Shown piece after piece: positions 32,904-43,747 of a stretch of DNA of 49,962 nucleotides (positions within the stretch are counted from its first letter, which is position 1; the number at the start of each line of letters is the position of its first letter). The notes below the pieces were generated by a model, which was given only the letters and a program-made list of their open reading frames with translations, was not told the origin of the DNA and made no database searches. The position numbers and the translations under genes are program-made. Source of the stretch: Glomus cerebriforme (Eukaryota > Glomeromycota > Glomeromycetes > Glomerales > Glomeraceae). The stretch lies in contig QKYT01000073.1 in NCBI GenBank assembly GCA_003550305.1, forward strand, positions 1-49,962, written 5' to 3'.

Positions 32904-34681
32904 TCACTTCCTTCTTTTTTCGTTACTGTTTATAAATAGATCAGAATTTTTCTGAATATAAGATACTATCATTTGAGATTGAAAGATCACTGTATTTGGT
33001 TTCGGATAATATGCAAATACATTGCCTTCCAAAACTTCTTCTAATATCTTAACATCATGAAAATATCTTTTAAATGCTAAATAGGTAAACTCCTTAGACT
33101 TCAACAATTCATTAATGATTCTCTTTCCTATTTTATAGTATGGATCATTTGGAAGGATTTGTGCATCTTTAAATTTCTTTTTAGCTTTAATTAAGAAATG
33201 CTGTTTAATAGCTGTGGAAAAGGAGTAGTTAATCCTAAGTGAAGTTGCATAAATTCATTTGATACAAATATAAAATTAATCTTACATTCAAAAGAATTTC
33301 TAATTTTATAGAAGTCTGCTACAGATTTTAGATCCACAATACGCCCACCAACCAATTTATAAAACTTATTTATTTCTTCTTCACTGATTTTGAATTCCTT
33401 TCCATTTTTTTTACCTCTGCATCTCTTTTTCAAATAATCCTTTGATTCCTTTTCGCTAATATCACCGATTTCAATCACTGGACCTGCACGTGATATGGCA
33501 CTACGAGCTAAAATAAGAATCATGACTTTTATTTCTTTGAGAGTACATAAAAACTATATTGATATTTACATTCCATTATTTGAGATACACTTCCTTCACT
33601 ACTGATAAAGACAGCGATATAGTTTCAGTGATCAGCATTATCCTTTGCATCATCCTGAAGAGTAATAAGCATTTCTATACCCTTATCCTTATGAACCAAT
33701 CGACTAATATTGTTATAAATAATGACAGGAGGTTTGCCATACTTTGCTTTATACACAGCAGAAGCACGCTTAAATGCATCCATAACTCTTATCCACTTTG
33801 GATAAGTAGACTTATCTATAAAGAAAAATCAGTGTTAAAATATTGGTTATAAATAATAAATAATAATAATCAACTTACCTGTGATATAACCCAAGATTTT
33901 CCATTTAAAAGAAATATGTTTCTCAAATGAAAAATTAATAGTTTTTGCAAATTCCTTAGCAAATTTTTCAAAGGTTACAGGAACATCAAAATATATGACA
34001 CCCGCTCCAGCTTCTCTTGATGCAATTCTAGTTAATGTGGTTTTTCCAGTTCCATGTTCTTCACAGACTATATGATAATATGATTGGTCTTTATGAGGTT
34101 GAAAAATAACTTTAAGACGCTCTATGATTTCAGGTCGAGAAATCAAATCAGTCTCTAAAAATTCCAAATCAGGCTGATTTCCTTTTTCTATAGTATTGTT
34201 AAGAAGACGTTCATTTCTTCTGTTCTTATACCTAGCATAAATAAGGTCCACCAATAAATAGCTAATAATGCCAGTCACAATAAACTTCGCAATTATGACA
34301 GCCTACAAATTAACAAAAATATATTAACTTGAAATAAATAATGCACATTAAACAATAAAACTCTCATACCGAAAACTGTTCTATAGTGGCTTTTGTAGAT
34401 TTTTTCATGTAGTGAGAGAAGAAAGTAGAGTCTTTTTGGGAAGAAGGTGAAAAGTTTGTGTATGATTTTGAAAGGGATGATTGAAATAAAACAGGGTTTG
34501 ATTTTCTTAGTAAAAACTTTTGTGGTTGAAGGAACATGACTTGATGGGTAATGAGATGAGATGGTAAAATACTCCTACGAAAATAATAAGTCATAATGGA
34601 AGACAATCTCCTAGTTGAATTAGTTGGATTGTAAAAAATTTTTGGATAAAAGACTAAATTTTCACTGATTGTACAAATCAT
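32904..34681 (-). pseudogene. AAA/P-loop ATPase-like gene, five exons, one in-frame TGA
   Basis: Exons (minus) 34681-34370, 34302-33879, 33815-33570, 33507-33286 and 33211-32904 join through four GT-AG introns with consistent phases to 503 codons plus stop. The first ~100 residues are Arg/Ser/Phe-rich and could be a mitochondrial presequence (alternative start MTYYFRRSILP at 34594). A hydrophobic segment AVIIAKFIVTGIISYLLVDL follows. The P-loop reads EEHGTGKTT (about 185-193), where the first Gly of GxxGxGKT is Glu. The Walker B region reads PPVIIYNNISRL, with Asn where Asp is expected. Codon 309 is TGA (33625-33627), one transition from CGA. Downstream exons SRSAISRAGPVIEIGD and GGRIVDLKSVADFY stay in frame. 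From memory this is a multicopy Rhizophagus ATPase family. Likely recently inactivated, or a sequencing error at one base. Confidence 0.75.
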
Positions 34682-34980
34682 ATCTTATCAGTTATGAAAA
34701 CTTTTTTCTATCATGTGATGAAATGATTTAAAAAATAAGAAAAAAAAGATTATTTACATGACAATTTTACAGATTCTTTTAGTTAATTGTATTTATTTAT
34801 CAGACTACTATAACTTAAAAACTGAAATATATTAGAATAATTAAATGCTTAAGAGATATTGAAAAAAATAAAATTAAATAATATTTTAACAAATCTTATA
34901 CAGATATTTTTGTAGTAATTGTAATTCCAATTGCAATGTTATTTGAATAATTATATATCTATTTTTCTGAATCAGTTAAA
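34682..34980. other. Promoter-side spacer of the ATPase-like gene
   Basis: AT-rich with no structured signal that I can identify. Confidence 0.4.
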
Positions 34981-35148
34981 TACATCAGAAATTTTTTTTA
35001 GAGGATATATAATGATATACATCTCTTTATCGTTATTTATCGTAATAAAAATATCAATAATCAACGTATTTAGATAAACATCGATAAATATCTGTGATAT
35101 TATAATGATATTTATCTGAATCAAAATTAATCATGAGGTTAGTTAATG

Positions 35149-35271
35149 ATGCAGTTATTTATTGAATATTATNACAANNATAATTGATAATGCAGTTATT
35201 TATTGAATATTATCATAATGATAATTGACAATACAATTATTTATTGAATATTATCACAATGATAATTGACA
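35149..35271. repeat. Tandem repeat, three copies of 41 bp
   Basis: Unit begins ATGCAGTTATTTATTGAATA. Copies start at 35149, 35190 and 35231. The first has Ns. Copy 3 differs by transitions (ATACAATT). Confidence 0.8.
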
Positions 35272-35519
35272 ATATATATGCATTTTTCTATACCAACAGT
35301 TGTTAAAATATTATACACTGTTACGTAATACTCATATATCAACACCACTTAATATTTTTTCAATATAATAAATAGTAAATTTACTTATCTAATAAATATA
35401 TTTATAAATTATAATTAAAATTTTATTAAAATCCAATTCTCAGGGGTATTCTTCCTGATGATCCCTATGCCTATTTCTTCCAAGAAGTTTGGAAAAGAAA
35501 AGTTGTCCTTTTTGGCCTA

Positions 35520-35892
35520 GAGTTCCAATCCGAGGATCAACGGATGGGGATATTTTGGCAATTTACATGTGGATTTAATCAATAAAGGTAAGGATTTTTT
35601 TTCGGATACTCTAAGACCATATCTCAATACACAATATAGTAAATTTAAGAGTGCTTTAATAATAAAAAAAAAGAGAAATTCAATTCGGATTGAATTTGTC
35701 ATCCGATCGGATGGATTTTCGATCCGAGTTGAATTTCTTCTCCATTTTATAATTGAAACGGATTTTAATTCCACTATATTGCGCATTGGAGTAGAATCCG
35801 AAGATATCTCAAAAAAAATCTTGACTTTAATTGATTAAATCCATGTATAATCGTTAAAATGTGTCCATCCGTCGATCCTCAGATTGGAACTC
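35520..35892. mobile_element. Mariner-like palindromic MITE with TA target duplication
   Basis: Left GAGTTCCAATCCGAGGATC at 35520 and the complement of the right end GAGTTCCAATCTGAGGATC form inverted ends extending through ACGGATGG. TA lies directly outside both (35518-35519 and 35893-35894). Inner arms also pair (TCGGATACTC.., GATCCGA/TCGGATC), so the 373-bp element is nearly one long hairpin. It is open on both strands over about 89 codons because of that symmetry; neither frame is a gene. Confidence 0.8.
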
Positions 35893-35989
35893 TATTTTGG
35901 CCGTTTTGCTCTAAGAAAGCAACCTTTTAGTTATAGGAAAAGTGTTGTTATGTCGCTGAAGTTAACTACAAAGTTTTAGGAAATATGGA

Positions 35990-37440
35990 TACTAGTCTCT
36001 GGCTCACTAAGTTTCTTCACATGTCTAGTTTGTGATAATTTCCAGTCACTGATGTCTTTTTTGAAGTTGATACCTAAGAGGCCATTTGGTATTCCCAGGT
36101 ACTTTTTTTTTGCACAAAGCAGAGAAAAAAACTTGTGGCTGCTTCTGGTGGACTCAGAAATTAGCTAAGCATGAAGTTTCTTTAGAAGTAAAGACCTTTT
36201 CACAGAGTTGAAGCATGGGTTTAGATAATAAGGGAGCTCTTTCTGGTATTCTGGGTATAGGTGAAAGTAACCCAATTGGTTTGGTATTTGGTTGTCTTTT
36301 ATTTTAATTTAGTTTTCATTTTTTGGTCACTTCTAGGTGCCTCTCTCTGAGTAGTTCCTGGAAAGGCACAGCTTGCTGTTTTCTTCTTCATACTTGTTAC
36401 TTTAAGTGGGGGAGTGGGGGTATCCTAAATTTGATCTGCAACCGATCATTATTATGTGATTGGTTCTCATTGTTGTTACATTCCTTTTAGTTTAGTTTTA
36501 CAATTGGTGATCTTTTTTGTATATCCTTAAGAAGTCAATTTTGATTGGATAGTTGATGAAAATTTTATCTACTCACAACTTTCTTATTTTTGTATACTGA
36601 AAAACTTCTCTTAGTTTATTTAGCTAGTAGCGTCAGGATATCACCTTTCTGTTTTTCTAACCTTATCCTTCTAGATTATTATTTGCGTTGTCAGAACTAG
36701 CTTTATACCAAATTTGTGTAATCAACTTTGTAGAGTCGTTGGATTAAATATGAAGAAATTGTCTACAAAGCATGGGAGCAGAGATCCAATCATTGTAAGC
36801 AATTATGGAAACATAGTATGCCTGTAACCAAGTCCTAGAAGCCATTGGAAAGCTTACTTGTTGTATTTTTTTCTTCTTTTAGAAGTTGGCATCAGCATCT
36901 GGCTTCTGTAAAGTTATTAATATTTCTAGCTAGTTTGAAGATCCAAATTGTTTTGAGGGGAGATTTAGGTAACCTGAAGGGGAGTAGGTATAATTGATAG
37001 GCCATAAAAGATTTTGTTTTAGGATGATGGAAGATAGAAAAATGATTTGAAAGACCCAGGCAGGGATCATTTTAGGTAAGGAAGTATATATAGAGTTGGA
37101 TAGGAAGGGTGTTAGTAGATTAGAGAAAATAGTATTAAAAAAAGTATATAAAATTCCATTAACAAGAGTGGTAGTTTTTACTGTGAGGTAAAGGTAACTT
37201 TCTAAGTACTCCATTCTTTAAGAGCAGGGTGAGACTCCTCAAGCTGGGTACATATGGGATTGTACCATACAGTTTGGTAATAATGGTCTCTTTCTTACTC
37301 TGCTTCTCCAGTAGGTATGAAGTAACTTTGTCGGGCTATCTGCTTCTCTCCAAGACTGCAGGCATATATAGATGTCTAAGAAAGGATGAATGAGACACAT
37401 CTTTCACCTGCAATAGAGAAAGTGCGTACCCTTTGACGGT
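35990..37440 (-). pseudogene. Degraded coding relic, unknown type
   Basis: GC content is higher than the surroundings, and minus-strand pieces read like eroded coding sequence with many stops. 36930-37214 is open for 94 codons with IPAWVFQIIFLSSIILKQN-like sequence, and pieces such as MASRTWLQAYYVSIIAYNDW (near 36800) and VADQI.DTPTPPLKVTSMKK (near 36420) follow downstream. Stops often fall where Gln would fit. I cannot assign it. A non-LTR or other transposon polyprotein is possible, but no catalytic motif is visible. Confidence 0.3.
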
Positions 37441-38040
37441 TATGATGACTTTAATCAGATAAGAGTAACATGTATAATTGTATCACAGTTGGTGTACTAA
37501 TAGTATATTCATGAATAATCATTAATAAAATTGTGACATGCGTCTGAAGGTTTAAAAAAAAAAAAATTTTATTAAAATTTATTAAAAATCTTTAAAATCA
37601 GATCTGGATTATTATATTGGCCAATATTAAACATAATTCTAGCCAAATTCAAAAATAATTCAGGTCAAAACTGTCTGATTAATTTCAGAAAATTTCAAAT
37701 TTTACTTTTCTTAATATCTTACTATTGATACGTTCTTTTTTTGTCACTATGAATGGGCAGAAAAAGTAGCAATGGCTCTTCTCCTGTAAGTACTAATGAT
37801 CTCTACCCATCCATAGAGGAGGTTTTTTGCAAGATTAATTAAAAAAAAATTGAAATTGAAAAAGAAAAAAAAAAAATAAAAAAAGGCTCATTATATACTT
37901 TTTGTATTACGTATATTACATGATATGAGCTGCAGTTTATTTTAAAAAAATAATTAAGCTGCAGCCACAGTCGCAGTTTATTTTTTAAACCTTAAATCAG
38001 CAACTTTTAATTGCCATTTGAACTTAGTTCTGAAAATTGA

Positions 38041-40075
38041 GAAACGGTAAGTTTCTTCATAAAACTTATCATTTTTTTTGTTTTTTTTAGAAACGCTTAT
38101 TAATGTTTCTTTTTTTTTCTTATAGATTCTCTAAACTCTTTAATTCAGAATAGGAAAGGAAAACAGTAAGTTTCTTTGCAAAACTTACCTTTTTTTTAGA
38201 AACATTTATTAATGTTTATTTTTTTTCTTATAGGTTCTCTGAGCTCTTCGGTCCAGAATAGGAAGGAAAAATGGTAAATTTCTTCGCAAAACTTATCATT
38301 TTTTTCATTTTTTTTAGAAACACTTATTAATATTTCTTTTTTTTTTTGTAAGTTCTCAAGCTCTTTAGTTCAGAATGGAAAGGGAAAATGGTAAGTTTCT
38401 TCGTAAAACTTATCATTTTTTTCATTTTTTTTTTAGAAATGCTTATTAATGTTTCTTTTTTTTCTTGTAGGTTCTCGAGCTCTTCAGTCCAGAATAGGAA
38501 AAAAAATGGTAAGTTTCTTCACAAAACTTATTATTATTTTCATTTTTTATTAAAGAAATGTTTTTAACATTTCTTCTTTCTTTTCTTGTAAGTTCTCTAT
38601 ACTTTCAGTTCAATACTGGAATTGGAAAGGATAAGTTTCTTAAGTTTTTTTGAGAAACTTACTGTGTTTTTTTTTGGTTTTTTATCAAAAACATTTCTAA
38701 TATTTTCTTTTTCTTTTCTTTTGTAGGTTCTCTTGGCTTTTGGATTAGTACGTGAAATTGGGAAATGGTAAGTTTCTTTACAAAACTTGCTATTTTTTTC
38801 TTTTTTTTTAGAAATATTTTCTAATGATTCTTTTTCTTTTCTTGTAGACTCTTCTTCAGTTCGGATACTTGGAATTAGAAAATGATAAGTTTCATAATGA
38901 AACTTACTATTCTTTTTTTTTTATTTTTTTTAAATAAAAACGTTTTTAATGTTTCTTTTTTTTTCTTCTTGTAGGTTCTTGAATTTCATTTTGGTTATAG
39001 AAGTTTTTTTGTAAAATTCCCATTTGATGCATTTACTTAAAGAATCATTGGTAGAAATGGTACTAACGTTTCTTTTTTTTATTTTTTTGTAAGATCGGGC
39101 TTTTTTTCAATTTTGGCTTGAAAATCTGGTAAGTTTTAAAGTTGTAACTTTAAAACTTTCTTTTCGGAATGTAAGTTTTATAATGAAACTTCATTTTTTT
39201 TTATTTTTTTAAGAAATATTCTAACCAAACATTTTTTCTTTTTTTTGTAAGTTTGCTTCTGGACTTGAAAAACTAAAACGTAAGTTTTGTAATGTTCATT
39301 TCATTATAAAACTTCATTTTTTTTGTTTTTTTTTTAAGAAATGTTCTAACACGTTTCTTTTTTTTTTATAGATTTGGCTCTGAAAATTAAGGATTGGAAA
39401 CATAAGTTTCGTAACATTCATTTCATTATGAAACTATTTTTTTTTATTTTTTTAAGAAATGTTTTAACTGAACGTTTCTTCTTTTTTTATAGATTCAGCT
39501 CTGGAAATTAGAAATTGGAAATGTAAGTTTCGTAATGTTCATTTTGTTACAAAACTTCATTTTTTTTGTTTTTTTTAAGAAATATTCTAACCAAACATTA
39601 CTTCTTTTCTTGTAGATTCAGCTCTGAAAATTTGGGATTAGAAATGTAAGTTTTGTAATGTTCATTTTGTTACAAAACTTCATTTTTTTTATTTTTTTCT
39701 TTAAGAAATATTCTAGTTGAATGTTTCTTCTTTTTTTTTGTAAATTCAGCTCTGAGAATTCGGGATTGAAACCATAAGTTTTATAACATTTGTTTCATTA
39801 CGAAACTTCATTTTTTTTAGTTTTTTTCTTTAAGAAATATTTTAACTGAACATTTCTTTTTTTTATAGAATCAGCATTCAGGAATTCAGAATTGGAAAAG
39901 AAATGTAAGTTTCGTAACGAATTACTTTGTTACGAACTTCATTTTTTCATTTTTTCTTCCTTTATTAGAAATGTTCTAACTAAACGTTTCTTCTTTTTTT
40001 GTAGATTTTCTGAAAACCTGGAATCAGAAAAGAAACATAAGTTTCATAATGAATATTTTATTACAAAACTTCATT
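38041..40075 (+). repeat. Tandem array (~17-18 units) of intron-like sequences with ~40-nt spacers
   Basis: Each 115-130-bp unit reads GTAAGTTT..., a hairpin in which GTAAGTTT(C) pairs with (G)AAACTTAC a few bases on, a T-rich stretch, AGAAA...(T/C)TAA(T/C), a poly-T tract, then TATAG/TGTAG/TGTAAG. A 38-40-nt segment such as 38234-38273 follows before the next GTAAGT. Clear GT starts include 38047, 38274 and others near 38170, 38388, 38507 and 38767. The later half uses ATGTAAGTTTCGTAA with a pairing TTACGAAACTT arm. No long open frame. Confidence 0.8.
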
Positions 40076-40614
40076 TTTTTTTATTTTTATGTTTTTTTTA
40101 TTTTTATCGCTTATTGCTTGATATTTTTTTATTTTTATTGCTTAATATTTTTTTTCTTATTTTATCGCTACATTTTTTATTTTTATCACTTAACATTTTT
40201 TTTTATTTTTATCGCTACATTTTTTTCGTTTANTNNGTTTAGTTTAGTTTTATATTATTTTATATAATATTTTATATAATAAAATAAATGCAAAGGATTA
40301 TTTATTCTTTATAAAACATTATGTTTATCATATTGGTTAAAATTTCAATTTTTATTGTTTGTATTTCTTATCGTTCAGGTTATTTATCATTAGCATATTT
40401 ATTGGTGTTTATCGAATTCAATATTTATTGTTTAAATATTTATTAATATTTATCATTTAGATTAAAATCTAATGTTTTATCACTATTTATTCACATTGAA
40501 TTCACTCGACAAGTTCAATTATTATTGATATATATTACAATTATAATTAATGTGATAAATAATAATAAAGAGATATATATCGCTATATATCTCCTGAAAA
40601 AATTTCCTGATGTA

Positions 40615-41200
40615 ATTAGATATTAGTAAAGGTTTTTTTTTAGATAATTCTTTTAATTATATTTGAAATTCCTTTTCAAGAAAGTTTTTATCTATTCATA
40701 AGATATTTTTTAATATTACTTAAATAAAATAGATAATTATAATATACAGTACACTAGTTAAAATAATCCAATTTCAGCTGGCTGATTTTAGGCTAAATTA
40801 TGCTCTAATGCTGGTTGAAATCTATGTTACTTTTCAGATACCATTCAAATGTAAATTTTGATCAAACTTATGTTAAATTTCATAATAACCAATAAGCAAA
40901 TATCCAACACTCTTCAGTATCACTTGAATGTAGATTTTAATTAAACTTATGTTAAATTTCATAATAATTAATCAGTTAATATTCAAGCAAATATCTAACA
41001 CTCTTCAGTACCACTCAAATATAAATTTTGATTAAACTTCTGTAATATTATTGTTAACATTCATCATATCAAATTTTGTAACTTTTAAACTAACATTCGG
41101 TAGCCAATACACCAATACAAATATAACAATAGTAATTATTTATTTATTTTATTAATATATAAATAATACAATACAAATACAATACAAATAAAAATTTTAA
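40615..41200. other. AT-rich spacer containing a short tandem repeat
   Basis: About 40839-41041 holds two and a half copies of an 80-95-bp unit (shared word AACTTATGTTAAATTTCATA, plus CAACACTCTTCAGTA / CTAACACTCTTCAGTA). No gene is seen. Confidence 0.55.
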
Positions 41201-41209
41201 ACAAAATCT

Positions 41210-42557
41210 GGTGCAGTATATCAACTGACAGGATGATTTGGTTATTCTACAATTTGATTAGAATTTTTAAATAAAGTTAGAAATATCATCATAAATTATA
41301 CCAAAACTTGTAATAAATATTCTGAACCTTTTGCCTCAGTTTTCAAAGATTTACTATATTTATAATAATCATTGAAGTATTCATCAAGGCGTTCTTTATT
41401 TTCTTCTGTATAGGAAGAAATAATAGAAAGAACTGGTATTTATCACCATAAAATTTTAGCATATTAAACATTTTTTGATATATTTACCTTCAATATCGAT
41501 ATCAAATTCTTGGTCTTTTTATTAAAAATAAGATCACTTGGGTATATTTAACGAATGGAGAAGATCATAATGTTGTATTTCATCATTATAATTTCAGTTT
41601 TTTGTTAATTGAGCCAATTGTAATATTAGAGCATATAAATCAAGAACTTTTTAAAGAAGATTCTTTAACTGAAATAAATAATAATAATATAAATATCTAA
41701 TATACAAATAAAAAAAATAAAGATAAATAAATATCAGATACAGAATCTCATCTAATCTTCATAAGAAATCATATACATTTATTATACAGCTTTGAGACTC
41801 TTTATCCATCTTGCTCATTTTTGGAAAGTAGGTTTTTTTATTTACCAATAATTCAATAAACTCTTTCTTATCGTATTTTATGATTTCATTATTATAATTA
41901 AGCCTGGCCTCAAAACTGAAATATTTCAGATTTGCCAAAATTTTGAAACTAAAATCTGAAATATTTTTGAAATCCAAAATTCTGAAATCTGAAATTCATG
42001 CCGAAATACCAATATTCTAATTGGCCGGCATTATGGAAATTTCAGCCAGAATTATTAAATTTCCTAAAAAGGATATTTTATATTACACAATTGGCAAAAA
42101 CGATTTTTACATAATTTGATTTTTTGTGAAATGGTTATCACCTAAAAAGGAAATTATATACACGTGCGCTTAATCTGACAATTTTTTGGCATTTCGGCCT
42201 GATTTTGGATTTAGTAATTCTGACCGATAATAATCACGTGATTTTTACCATTTGCTAATTATTTAATATAAATAAAAACTTTAGCAATAAATATCTCGGC
42301 AACCAGTGATCACAGAAAGATGATCTATTACCATTAGACTCGCCTAATTGAGAGGAATCCAATGAATTATAAATCATCTTTCTAGAATTAATAAATAGTG
42401 AGATAAAATTTTTATTATTTCAGCCAATCAGAATTTTAGAATAATTTCAGATTTCAGTTTAGGAATTTCAGATTTCAGATTTTGGGTAAATTAATTTTGG
42501 AGCCATCCATAATTATAATTCAAGTAAAGAGTTCTTACTCCTTTTATTCAATGCATT
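41210..42557 (-). pseudogene. Hypothetical gene split by a hAT-like insertion
   Basis: Minus-strand coding relics lie on both sides of the insertion at 41899-42511. Upstream, 42557-42520 reads IKGVRTLYLNYN. Removing the element and one copy of its target repeat joins it in frame to NEIIKYDKKEFIELLVNKKT and KMSKMDKESQSCIINVYDFL (to 41759). A further piece at about 41400-41210 reads KERLDEYFNDYYKYSKSLKT and GSEYLLQVLV, then degraded sequence with stops at likely Gln codons. The protein is helical and charged; I do not recognise it. Confidence 0.45.
41899..42511. mobile_element. hAT-like MITE with 8-9-bp direct repeat flanks
   Basis: ATTATAATT occurs directly at 41891-41899 and 42512-42520, so an 8-bp target duplication can be drawn with one base of ambiguity. 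Ends: TAAGCCTGGCCTCAAAA, and complement of the right TATGGATGGCTCCAAAA. Both subterminal arms carry repeated AAATCTGAAAT(T) words in opposite orientation. The centre contains ATCACGTGAT (42233-42242) and an 11-bp inverted pair AGAAAGATGAT/ATCATCTTTCT (about 42315-42385). Confidence 0.65.
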
Positions 42558-42575
42558 CTTTTCTAATTATTTATT

Positions 42576-43225
42576 TTTTTTTTTACCATCAAAACAAGTT
42601 AATCACGTTTATTAATATTATATTAATACCTTAAAAAAAGAAATACATGATAACAAAGATAAATTACGAATACGCCCTCTTGTAGACCAAACAGAAAAGC
42701 GTAACTTGTCGCGCGAAGGATAAACTCATGAAAAAAGATTTGTTACCAAGATCTATACTCATTTATCGTACACCCCTCCCGACCTTGTACCAGTGATAAA
42801 TCGACATTACGATTAGAACCAATAAAGGATTTATAAGAATTCAACCGATATTGCATTTCTCAAACCAAATTTTAAAAACAGAGGTTAACTAGAGGGACTC
42901 TCCTGATTAGCATACAGGCATTCTTCCATGTCCCCCAGGAGATACCTTCATTGTCTCGGTTGTGACTTGTGTCAACTAGTTAACATAAGAATAAACATTT
43001 GGTTTGATATTTAATCAGTTCCACGTGACCCACTGTGATACCTCACCAGAAAACCCGATGAATATCACGTCACCCCCCTTAAAATAAACAACTCCTTTAG
43101 GGCTAAACAAACAACAAGTTACACCAAACCAGCCTTAGACAATCATTTTTTTCAGTACCCCCCATTCCCCCAAAAGAAAATGANAAATACTAACAAAAAA
43201 CGACCGAAGACTACGCCAAGAAATA

Positions 43226-43256
<31 letters not shown>

Positions 43257-43747
43257 TAAAAGGAAATAAAATTAGGAAAAATAACTATATCTAGCCGCAA
43301 AAAACCTAAAGTAAAGTACACTGGGGAAAAATACCAAACTTCACACCAAAAGAAAAAATCCTCCCCTCCAAACCTTTGGCAAATAGTTCATCCACAAGAA
43401 CCCAGAGTTAAGTAAAATCTTTCTCTTCCCTACAAAACTTTCTATTACTTCCCTTTTCTGACTCCGAAGAGATAAAAACTTGTGCAATACTGGCAAGCTG
43501 AGAATACCAAGCGCTTCCAGAGGTATCGTTTAAAGGTCATTATCCAAGAGTTGTAAAATGAAAATTGTGGNTATATTTAAAATAATAAAACNCAAANAAC
43601 CTAAACTATTTTATTAAANGTTAAATNACAAGAGGAGCATTTTTACTTAAGACCCTAAAGGCTGTCACCATAGTGAACGAAGCCTCCAGGTTGTGTTTTT
43701 GTTTCGTAAAAAATTTGAAAAAAATTTTTTGGGAAAGAGTGGCCCCC
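42576..43747 (-). mobile_element. Non-LTR (LINE-type) retroposon, internally deleted or short, with 17-bp target duplication
   Basis: TTTTCTAATTATTTATT occurs directly at 42559-42575 and 43748-43764. The left junction continues into a T run, which is a 3' poly-A tail on the minus strand. This combination (long variable target duplication plus A-tail) is the mark of target-primed reverse transcription. On the minus strand the element starts GGGGGCCACTCTTTCCC and passes through CACAACCTGGAGGCTTCGTT. Its GC content is well above the surroundings. No RT or endonuclease frame is present in the 1172 bp, so it is non-autonomous. An oligo-G stretch before TGACGTGATATTCATC (near 43080) resembles a retroviral-type PPT and LTR start, so an LTR-derived segment inside is possible. 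Several Ns lie within. Confidence 0.7.

Larger units (their letters stand above)
34981..40614. mobile_element. Composite 5.6-kb region between inverted repeats
   Basis: TACATCAGAAATTTTTTTT at 34981 and the complement of the right end (TACATCAGGAAATTTTTTC, ending 40614) start inverted repeats. These share AGGATATATAATGATATACA-like sequence and CATCTCTTTATCG/TATCTCTTTATT, and then drift into ATCGATAAATATTTATC-type repeats on both arms. The interior contains a 41-bp tandem repeat, a mariner-like MITE, coding relics and the large intron-like array. No target duplication was found, so it may be one large non-autonomous element or two related elements in opposite orientation. Confidence 0.5.

Noticed and set aside
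39892..40267. Phe/Leu/Ile-rich frames at the end of array 1
   Set aside because: Low-complexity translation of T-rich repeat sequence; no membrane-protein start or conservation.
42313..42385. Self-cleaving ribozyme in the 11-bp stem region
   Set aside because: The stem AGAAAGATGAT/ATCATCTTTCT is present, but hammerhead core motifs in the right order are not.
43070..43747. LTR retrotransposon end (oligo-G then TGACGTG)
   Set aside because: Kept only as a remark: the 17-bp target duplication and A-tail indicate a non-LTR insertion, and no matching second LTR is present.
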